A DNA stretch of 60,601 nucleotides, taken from the NCBI GenBank assembly GCA_030682385.1, contig JAUXOG010000089.1:1-60601 (forward strand), given 5' to 3'. The DNA is from Bacteroidota bacterium. Lineage in GTDB: Bacteria > Bacteroidota > Ignavibacteria > UBA10030 > BY39. Below are positions 55,179 to 60,601 of the stretch, piece after piece; the stretch's first letter is position 1, and every line of letters starts with the position of its first letter. A program made the translations under genes and the position numbers. The notes below the pieces were generated by a model. That model saw nothing but the letters and a program-made list of their open reading frames with translations, was not told where the DNA came from and did no database searches.

Positions 55179-55196
55179 TCCCGATAGGAATCGGGA
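55179..55196. repeat. Palindromic insert in the methyltransferase fragment (second)
   Basis: Perfect TCCCGAT-AGGA-ATCGGGA, 18 bp. It encodes most of PDRNRD between YGND and EELLKVD and keeps the frame. The shape matches the palindromes in tRNA-Glu (14349-14365) and tRNA-Arg copies (3450-3466). Confidence 0.65.
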
Positions 55197-55373
55197 CGAA
55201 GAACTGCTCAAGGTTGATATCCGTTCGCTCTACAGGCACGAGCACATCTCGCCGGAGATGCTCATAAAAAATCTTTCGCTGCAAAAAGTAGCCCGCTAAA
55301 ATTTTGAGATTGTATTGCCTAATTAGTTTGGAAATTGTAACTTAAAGATAATGTTATTAAATTTGGCAGGAAT

Positions 55374-55398
55374 AAAAAAGCCCCTGAAGAACAGGGGC
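55374..55398 (-). terminator. tracrRNA terminator
   Basis: On the minus strand GCCCCTG-TTCTT-CAGGGGC is a perfect stem-loop followed by TTTTTT (complement of 55374-55379). Confidence 0.9.
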
Positions 55399-55453
55399 AA
55401 GGCGTAAGCCTACAGAATAATCTTTATTGTAGTAAGCTTTCGCCGATAATATA
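55374..55453 (-). ncRNA. tracrRNA of the type II-C CRISPR system
   Basis: On the minus strand GAAAGC-TT-ACTACAAT (55426-55441) is an anti-repeat. It pairs with the first 16 bases of the crRNA-sense repeat (GTTGTAGTTTGCTTTC) with a 2x2 internal loop and one G-U pair. It is followed by a small nexus hairpin AGGC-TTAC-GCCT (55400-55411) and the terminator stem. ATTAT upstream may extend the pairing to the ATAAT of the repeat. The 5' end is uncertain; a TATAAT lies at 55461-55466. It is transcribed away from cas9. Confidence 0.85.
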
Positions 55454-55460
55454 AATCAGT

Positions 55461-55466
55461 ATTATA
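55461..55466 (-). promoter_or_regulatory. Candidate -10 of the tracrRNA
   Basis: The minus strand reads TATAAT, placing a start near 55450-55455, just before the anti-repeat. No convincing -35 is visible. It lies close to the cas9 RBS, so the two promoters are back to back. Confidence 0.45.
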
Positions 55467-55495
55467 TAAAATGCAAATCATTGGAGGAAAATGAA

Positions 55496-58400
55496 ATGTC
55501 AAAAACGTTAGGTTTAGATGTCGGTACAAATTCGGTTGGTTGGTGTCTTGTTGGAGATAACGCTAAAATAATTAATTCGGGGGTTAGAATTTTTCCAATC
55601 GGAGTAAAAGAAGAAGATTTTTTAAAAAACGGGAAAGAAGTCTCGAAAAATGTTGACCGTCGTATTGCACGTGGAATCAGACGAAGATTCCATAGATTCA
55701 AGTTGCGACGGGAAAGATTGATTGATATTCTAACAAAGAATGGCATGTTGCCTAATGATGATGAATTTTATTCAACTCGTGAATTATATGAACTCCGTTC
55801 TCGTGGATTAGACGAGAAGCTTTCATTGTCTGAGTTTGGGAAAATTCTATTGATGCTTAACAAGCGACGGGGTTTTAAGAGCAATAGAAAAACAAGCGCG
55901 AGTGCAGAGGCAAAAAAAGAAGAAGGGGTAGTAAAAGAAGCAATTTCCGAACTTAAGGAAAAAATTGTGGAGAACAATTGCAGAACTATTGGAGAATATT
56001 TCACACTACTGTTTAAACAAACCAATGCAATACCTGATTGGCATAATAAAGATAATCCGATAGAACGCATTCGGGATCGATTTGTGGGAAGGGAAATGTA
56101 CATTGAAGAGTTCGATATGCTGTGGAATAAACAGAAGACATTCTATCCAAATGTATTGACAGATGCACTCAGGACGAAGATCCGGGATGAAATTATCTAT
56201 TACCAACGCAACCTAAAATCGCAAAAAGGTCTGGTTGCTCGTTGTCGTTTCGAGCCTTATAAACGATGTGCGCCAAAGAGTTCTTTCCTGTTTCAAGAAT
56301 TTCGTATATGGCAACAGCTTTCATCAGTACGTTTTGCAAGCGGTGATAGAATAGGACAATCATTGACTGTTGAAGAAAGGCAAAAAGTCTTCGAGTTCTT
56401 AAATGTAAAAAAGAAAGCAACAGTTACTGATGTTAAAAAGATTTTGAAGACTATGGGTTTAAAAGGAAATACCACTTTCAACGATGTCTTCGATCTTCTT
56501 GGAAATACCACAGCAGCGCGATTGATCGATGCGCTTGGAGAGGAAACATATACATCTCTAACAGAGAACCAAAGATTTGAATTATGGCATATTTTGTCTT
56601 ACTCTGATAATACCGAGAAGCTGAAAGATATTGTCAAAAGAAAGATTGAGCAAAATATTCTTCCCGCACTCACCTCCGAACAAATCGAACAATATTCTGA
56701 AGTAAATTTTGAAGAAGGGTATGGGAATTTTTCAACAAAAGCACTCAATAAAATTTTACCCCACTTAAGAAATGGGCTTGCACCGTTTGAAGCTTTCGTT
56801 GCGGCTGATTATAATCCTACAATAAAAATAGTTGGCGGTAAAGTAAAAGAAGTAATGAAGATTGATGCGCTTAAGCCAAATGAGCTTCGAAACCCTATTG
56901 TACAACGAATGTTAGGTGAAACATTCCGTGTAGTAAACGCAATTGTGGCAAAGTACGGAAAACCGGACATGATCAGGGTTGAACTTGCGCGCGAATTGAA
57001 GAAACCGAAGAATAAACGAGAGGAAGATAGAAATAAAGCTATACAAAAGAGAAAACAGCGGGAGGAATATGCAGAATTTCTTTCAGAACGGTTGGGGAAA
57101 AAAATTGAACCGAATGACCCTGAAGTGAGAAAGTATGAGTTGTGGCTTGAAATGGGCTGTGAGGATTCAGAACTGGATAATCTTGAATCATTTTTAAAGA
57201 GAGGCAGAGTACTTGATGCAAGAAAATATAAACTTTGGAAAGAATGTGGGCGTATATCGCCTTATTCAGGAAATACTATCTCATTAACAAAATTGTTCTC
57301 TCCAGAAATACAGATAGAACATATTTTACCATATAGTAAAACAATGAATAATGAATTCACAAATCTTAGCTTATGCGAAGTAGAGATAAATAAAGACAAA
57401 GGTAAAAAGTTACCTTATGAATATTTCGCTTCAAAGGGTGAGCAAGCTTTAAATGAATTTAAATCCCGTGTTGCAGTTTTCGGACAGGGTAAGCGAAACA
57501 GGTTTTTAGCAAAAGAAATACCGGAAGATTTTCTTAATAGCCAGCTTACTAATACAAGCTATGGCGCGCGTGAGGTAACGTCCAGGTTCGAGATGCTGCT
57601 TCCACCTATACAGAAAGACGACAAGATGAGTCCACGTGTTCAAGTTGTGAACGGGCAAGCCACAGGCACGTTACGGCGACTTTGGGGATTAAATGCAATT
57701 TTATCAAAAGGAGATATTGATACAAAGAACCGGGGCGACCACCGCCACCATGCAATTGATGCTGTTGTAATTGCCTGTACAACCCCACGACTCATGCATA
57801 CACTTGCCGCTTACAGCAAATTCGATGCTCTCAATAAATTGAAAAATGATAAAATAACTCCACCTTGGGGAGAGTTTTTATCTGATACAGGCGAAGCAAT
57901 TAATAACATTATCATCTCGTACCGGAATGAAAAACGATTGATAGGAAAACGGCCTAATAAGATTAAGCAAATGAATTTGGAAAAATATCCAGATAGACAT
58001 TTACGTACATCTAATACAACCATAAGGGGATCGTTACACGAGGAAACATTGTATGGGTCAATAAAAATGGATGGTGAGGATACCTTTGTTACAAGATGGC
58101 CACTTGAGAAATTTACAAAGATAGACCAGTTTGAAAAAGTAGTCGATAAGAAAGTCCGTGAGGTATTGTTAGAGAGGGTAAAAAAATATAACGGCGATGT
58201 TAAAAAGGCACTTGCTGAAAACTCCGATGATCCGTTATATATGTATTCAATAAAGGGTGTTAAAATACCAATCAAGCGCGTGAGAGTAAAAAATCCAACT
58301 GAAAATTTAGTAGAAGTAAGACCCGATGTATTCGTTGAAACAGGAAACAACTATAAGATCGCAATTTACGGTACATGGGAAGATAAGAAAAAAGAATTCG

Positions 58401-58765
58401 AAACCATCACTTTCTGGGAAGCAGTTCAGCGTGCACTGCAACGTAAACCGATAGTTCCAAAAGAAAAAGGTGGCAAGCATTTACTTCTTTCTATCACACA
58501 GAGAGATACTATGGTCATGTTTGAAAACCACCCTGATGAAATTGATTGGAATAATATTGAATATATAAGGAACAATATCTTTCGTGTCCGAAAATTTGAT
58601 GTGAATGGTATTATTTATCTGGATTATTTATACGCTGCTAATATTGATAATATTAAAGATAGAAATAGGCTTTTTTACTCACCGACTACAAATACAATCC
58701 GATGCCTTAAAGTTAGTATCGATATTCTCGGTCAAATAACACGTTTACAAGAAGCAGATGATTAA
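55496..58765 (+). CDS. cas9: Cas9, type II-C RNA-guided DNA endonuclease
   Basis: 1089 residues from the ATG at 55496 (GGAGG at 55483-55487, 8 bp spacing; an upstream TTG in frame lies over the RBS and is unlikely). RuvC-I GLDVGTNSVGW with D8; arginine-rich bridge helix near 55-75 (RRIARGIRRRFHRFKLRRERL). RuvC-II IRVELAREL with E496. HNH IEHILPYS with H609, N623 and N632 (EINKDKG). RuvC-III HHAIDA with H752 and D755. All catalytic residues are present and the frame is intact. The length, and the absence of csn2 and cas4 in the window, place it in subtype II-C. It overlaps cas1 by 8 bp. Confidence 0.95.
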   Translation: MSKTLGLDVGTNSVGWCLVGDNAKIINSGVRIFPIGVKEEDFLKNGKEVSKNVDRRIARGIRRRFHRFKLRRERLIDILTKNGMLPNDDEFYSTRELYELRSRGLDEKLSLSEFGKILLMLNKRRGFKSNRKTSASAEAKKEEGVVKEAISELKEKIVENNCRTIGEYFTLLFKQTNAIPDWHNKDNPIERIRDRFVGREMYIEEFDMLWNKQKTFYPNVLTDALRTKIRDEIIYYQRNLKSQKGLVARCRFEPYKRCAPKSSFLFQEFRIWQQLSSVRFASGDRIGQSLTVEERQKVFEFLNVKKKATVTDVKKILKTMGLKGNTTFNDVFDLLGNTTAARLIDALGEETYTSLTENQRFELWHILSYSDNTEKLKDIVKRKIEQNILPALTSEQIEQYSEVNFEEGYGNFSTKALNKILPHLRNGLAPFEAFVAADYNPTIKIVGGKVKEVMKIDALKPNELRNPIVQRMLGETFRVVNAIVAKYGKPDMIRVELARELKKPKNKREEDRNKAIQKRKQREEYAEFLSERLGKKIEPNDPEVRKYELWLEMGCEDSELDNLESFLKRGRVLDARKYKLWKECGRISPYSGNTISLTKLFSPEIQIEHILPYSKTMNNEFTNLSLCEVEINKDKGKKLPYEYFASKGEQALNEFKSRVAVFGQGKRNRFLAKEIPEDFLNSQLTNTSYGAREVTSRFEMLLPPIQKDDKMSPRVQVVNGQATGTLRRLWGLNAILSKGDIDTKNRGDHRHHAIDAVVIACTTPRLMHTLAAYSKFDALNKLKNDKITPPWGEFLSDTGEAINNIIISYRNEKRLIGKRPNKIKQMNLEKYPDRHLRTSNTTIRGSLHEETLYGSIKMDGEDTFVTRWPLEKFTKIDQFEKVVDKKVREVLLERVKKYNGDVKKALAENSDDPLYMYSIKGVKIPIKRVRVKNPTENLVEVRPDVFVETGNNYKIAIYGTWEDKKKEFETITFWEAVQRALQRKPIVPKEKGGKHLLLSITQRDTMVMFENHPDEIDWNNIEYIRNNIFRVRKFDVNGIIYLDYLYAANIDNIKDRNRLFYSPTTNTIRCLKVSIDILGQITRLQEADD

Positions 58766-59657
58766 AAAAACTATCTGTATTTCTAATCCTTCCTTCATCA
58801 AGAAGCAAGACGAACAGCTTGTTATTGAGCAAGAAGAAAACAAGCAGTCGATCCCTATTGAAGATATTGGCGTTCTTTTGCTCGACCATTATCAAATAAC
58901 TGCAACAACATCGTGCATAAGTGCAATACTTGCAAATAATGGAGTAATAATTACATGTAATAAATCCCATCACCCCGATGGTATTTTGTTGCCGATAGAG
59001 GGACATGTTACTCATGCCGAAACTTTGAAAGCCCAAGTAGAATCTTCACTGCCACTTAAGAAGCAGTTATGGCAGCAAACGATTAAAACAAAGATAAACA
59101 ACCAAGCTTATGCACTCCACGCATCCGGTTCTAATCCCGATCCGCTTCTTTATATTTCGAAACAAGTTAAATCGGGCGATACGAGTAATTGCGAAGGACG
59201 CGCAGCAGTTGCTTACTGGAAAAACTTTTTCCCTTCAGGATTAAAGTTCAGGCGCGACCGGGAAGGAAATCCACCCAATAATTTATTGAATTACGGTTAT
59301 ACGGTTCTTCGCGCACTAATGGCACGCGCGGTTGTATCGACGGGTCTTCATCCCGCATTAGGCATACATCATAAAAACCGGTATAATGCTTTCTGCCTTG
59401 CCGACGACCTGATGGAACCCTATCGGCCATTCATAGATATTGTAGTCCGCGATATCGTTGTATCAGAAAGCAGTTATGAATTACTCACACCCGATTTGAA
59501 GCGACGGCTACTCTCGACCCTAAACAACGATGTTTATATGGAAAATGAAAGAAGACCGCTTCAACTAGCGGTTATGCGCACCGCTACATCTCTTGCACAA
59601 GTATTCAGAGAAGAAGAATCGAAAATAGCATACCCTGAAATAAATGCGGCTGAATGA
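58758..59657 (+). CDS. cas1: Cas1 integrase
   Basis: 299 residues. Active-site residues E146 (NCEGRAAVAYW), H204/H205 (GIHHKNRYNAF) and E220 (DDLMEPYRP) are all present. ITATTSCISAILANNGVIITC and the second domain fit type II Cas1. The gene overlaps cas9 by 8 bp and cas2 by 14 bp, so adaptation proteins are cotranslated with Cas9. With Cas2 it should integrate new spacers at the leader-side end of the array. Confidence 0.95.
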   Translation: MIKKTICISNPSFIKKQDEQLVIEQEENKQSIPIEDIGVLLLDHYQITATTSCISAILANNGVIITCNKSHHPDGILLPIEGHVTHAETLKAQVESSLPLKKQLWQQTIKTKINNQAYALHASGSNPDPLLYISKQVKSGDTSNCEGRAAVAYWKNFFPSGLKFRRDREGNPPNNLLNYGYTVLRALMARAVVSTGLHPALGIHHKNRYNAFCLADDLMEPYRPFIDIVVRDIVVSESSYELLTPDLKRRLLSTLNNDVYMENERRPLQLAVMRTATSLAQVFREEESKIAYPEINAAE

Positions 59658-59973
59658 GTATAGAATTATGTGGGTTCTTGTTTTTTTTGACCTTCCAACA
59701 GTAGAAGAGAAAGATCGAAAAATCTATACACAATTCAGAAAGAAGCTGCTTAAAGACGGTTTCGATATGTTTCAGTTTTCTATATATCTTCGCCATTGTA
59801 TGAGTTCTGAAAACGCAGATACGCATATTAAGCGTGTTAAGGGCTTTTTACCACAAAAAGGTAAAGTGGGTATTCTCAGGATAACGGATAAACAGTTTGG
59901 AATGATGGAAATATTCGAGGGAAAAGCTCAAAAAGATGCGAAACCGCCACCCCAGCAGCTTGAGATGTTCTAA
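59644..59973 (+). CDS. cas2: Cas2
   Basis: 109 residues. Ferredoxin-like start IMWVLVFFDLPTVEEKDRK with the conserved aspartate D16; FSIYLRHCMSSENADTHIKRV and the C-terminal GILRITDKQFGMMEIFEG match type II Cas2. It forms the dimer that bridges Cas1 dimers. Last gene of the operon; followed by a terminator. Confidence 0.93.
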   Translation: MRLNEYRIMWVLVFFDLPTVEEKDRKIYTQFRKKLLKDGFDMFQFSIYLRHCMSSENADTHIKRVKGFLPQKGKVGILRITDKQFGMMEIFEGKAQKDAKPPPQQLEMF

Positions 59974-59992
59974 AAAAATAGGATTTATACTG

Positions 59993-60019
59993 AAAAAGCA
60001 CCTAAGTTGGGTGCTTTTT
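59993..60019 (+). terminator. Terminator of the cas operon
   Basis: AAAAAGCACC (59993-60002) pairs perfectly with GGTGCTTTTT, followed by ATTT. A-runs and T-runs on both sides make it potentially bidirectional. Confidence 0.8.
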
Positions 60020-60026
60020 ATTTAAT

Positions 60027-60059
60027 AAAAAATCCCGCTAAGTATATATACAAAGCGGG
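60027..60059 (-). terminator. Terminator at the cas-proximal end of the CRISPR array
   Basis: On the minus strand CCCGCT (complement of 60054-60059) pairs with AGCGGG (60034-60039) around a loop containing TATATATA, followed by ATTTTTT. Its T-run is on the minus-strand 3' side, so it should stop transcripts coming from the array towards cas2. Confidence 0.7.
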
Positions 60060-60075
60060 GTTATTTGGGGGTGTG

Positions 60076-60443
60076 AATGTAATTATAAAAACCTTGAAAG
60101 CAAACTACAACTATCGATGTCGAGGTAGCATATATGTCTCGTGAATGTAATTATAAAAACCTTGAAAGCAAACTACAACAACGCGAGTACTTACGGCTGA
60201 TGAAGAAAAAATGTAATTATAAAAACCTTGAAAGCAAACTACAACTAATGCGTCAATCAACTCGATCGGATATTTAATGTAATTATAAAAACCTTGAAAG
60301 CAAACTACAACTGCGATATAGTTGCCACTACCTTACCTTTAAATGTAATTATAAAAACCTTGAAAGCAAACTACAACATTGATCAGGTGTGTAGTGTTTG
60401 CAAGTGTAATGTAATTATAAAAACCTTGAAAGCAAACTACAAC
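60076..60443 (-). CRISPR. Type II-C CRISPR array, six repeats and five spacers
   Basis: Six identical 36-bp repeats at 60076-60111, 60144-60179, 60210-60245, 60276-60311, 60342-60377 and 60408-60443. Spacers are 32, 30, 30, 30 and 30 bp. On the minus strand each repeat begins GTTGTAG, the usual type II start, and its 5' part pairs with the tracrRNA anti-repeat, so crRNAs are read on the minus strand. No repeat is degenerate. Reading the minus strand, TTGTAG at repeat positions 2-7 and TATAAT at 25-30 form a promoter-like pair with a 17-bp gap, as in Neisseria arrays where each repeat drives its own crRNA. The leader would lie beyond 60443. Confidence 0.95.
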
Positions 60444-60476
60444 AAAGGCTTAATTAGACCATCTGTAAGATAAAAA

Positions 60477-60601
60477 TGATCTTACCCCTGATTTTCGGAC
60501 ACGTAGAAAAGGCAGTATATTACAGAAAAGGAAAAATCAGAAATGGAAGCAACACAAGTCAAGCGAAGAAGATTTGATAAACAATTCAAGATGGAAGCAA
60601 T
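60477..60601 (+). mobile_element. Left end of an IS3-family-like insertion sequence (cut by window end)
   Basis: TGATCTTACCCCTGATTTTC followed by GGACACG resembles an IS3-family terminal inverted repeat. A transposase reading frame begins 66 bp inside. The end lies 33 bp from the last CRISPR repeat, in what should be the leader. The other end and any target duplication lie outside the window. Confidence 0.7.
60543..60601 (+). CDS. Transposase OrfA, N-terminal fragment (cut by window end)
   Basis: Only MEATQVKRRRFDKQFKMEA is visible. RRRFDKQFKMEA is the first helix of the HTH_Tnp_1 domain of IS3-family OrfA proteins (usually ~90-100 residues). The preceding AAAGG may serve as RBS. Confidence 0.65.
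   Translation, partial: MEATQVKRRRFDKQFKMEA

Larger units (their letters stand above)
54973..55299 (+). pseudogene. Truncated N-terminus of the BPTD_3080-associated methyltransferase
   Basis: 108 residues. [19 protein letters not shown] and [14 protein letters not shown], then [24 protein letters not shown], match the first ~100 residues of the site-specific DNA methyltransferase that accompanies BPTD_3080 nucleases, as I know the family. The catalytic DPPY domain, several hundred residues, is missing; the frame ends with SLQKVAR and the tracrRNA of the CRISPR locus begins within 75 bp. Two stretches foreign to the family interrupt it: PSTSLRAS (from ~55095) and PDRNRD (55180-55197), each encoded by a palindrome and each a multiple of three bases. 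It is non-functional as a methylase. Confidence 0.7.

Noticed and set aside
59644-60075. CRISPR array read on the plus strand from a leader next to cas2
   Set aside because: The region before the first repeat holds two terminators, the second with its T-run on the minus strand, and the repeat starts GTTGTAG only on the minus strand, where it pairs with the tracrRNA.

Overview
The window looks like chromosome of an Ignavibacteria/Chlorobi-group bacterium (Bacteroidota superphylum). It is AT-rich. Seven large secreted proteins end in the same C-terminal type IX secretion (T9SS) sorting domain with the signature NYPNPFNP, and small GIY-YIG, YCF48 and two-component-propeller proteins typical of that lineage are present. 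The lineage is inferred from protein style only; there is no rRNA in the window.

Layout. 1-3.8 kb: tRNA-Leu(CAG), a T9SS-exported protein, and tRNA-Arg(TCT) beside a broken second copy. 3.8-9.2 kb: a serine-metabolism group (class V aminotransferase, SerA, DUF1015), then a repeat-rich stretch with a GIY-YIG gene, tRNA-Arg(TCG) and a deoxyadenosine/SAH-type deaminase. 9.3-13.8 kb: a secreted thioredoxin-fold protein and a CotH/YCF48 T9SS protein. 13.9-14.6 kb: tRNA-His, tRNA-Glu and tandem broken tRNA-Glu copies. 14.6-34.6 kb: a long minus-strand block of five T9SS cargo proteins (subtilisin, beta-helix, adhesin-like, YCF48 propeller), a small STAS-like protein and a membrane-spanning propeller/sigma-54 activator. 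35-46.9 kb: a TPR membrane protein and a surface-polysaccharide locus (five GT2-type glycosyltransferase genes, Wzm/Wzt-type ABC exporter, Wzi-like porin, lipoprotein). 46.9-60.6 kb: a defence island with a type II restriction-modification pair, a divergent YchF GTPase, a BPTD_3080-type helicase-nuclease with an AlbA_2/GHKL ATPase and a truncated methyltransferase, then a complete type II-C CRISPR-Cas locus (tracrRNA, cas9, cas1, cas2, six-repeat array) with an IS3-like element starting 33 bp beyond the array.

The most unusual signal is not a gene family. Short palindromes of the form TCCCG...CGGGA, and about 65-95-bp elements made of one such palindrome plus a second long hairpin, sit inside duplicated tRNA genes (D-arm and anticodon loop of tRNA-Arg, anticodon loop of tRNA-Glu), next to tRNA-Leu, and apparently in frame inside a methyltransferase gene. 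The arms differ between copies but remain complementary, so the paired structure is conserved. One palindrome can be compared with an empty site in another copy of the same repeat. A GIY-YIG nuclease gene lies in a 477-bp segment bounded by 22-bp direct repeats that include the 5' end of tRNA-Arg. This may be an undescribed family of tRNA-nested mobile palindromes; Rickettsia palindromic elements and REP/RAYT systems are the nearest known parallels.

The CRISPR locus can be read in detail. The tracrRNA anti-repeat and terminator lie on the minus strand upstream of cas9. The array is most likely transcribed on the minus strand, towards cas2, and each repeat carries a promoter-like TTGTAG-17-TATAAT, as in Neisseria type II-C arrays.
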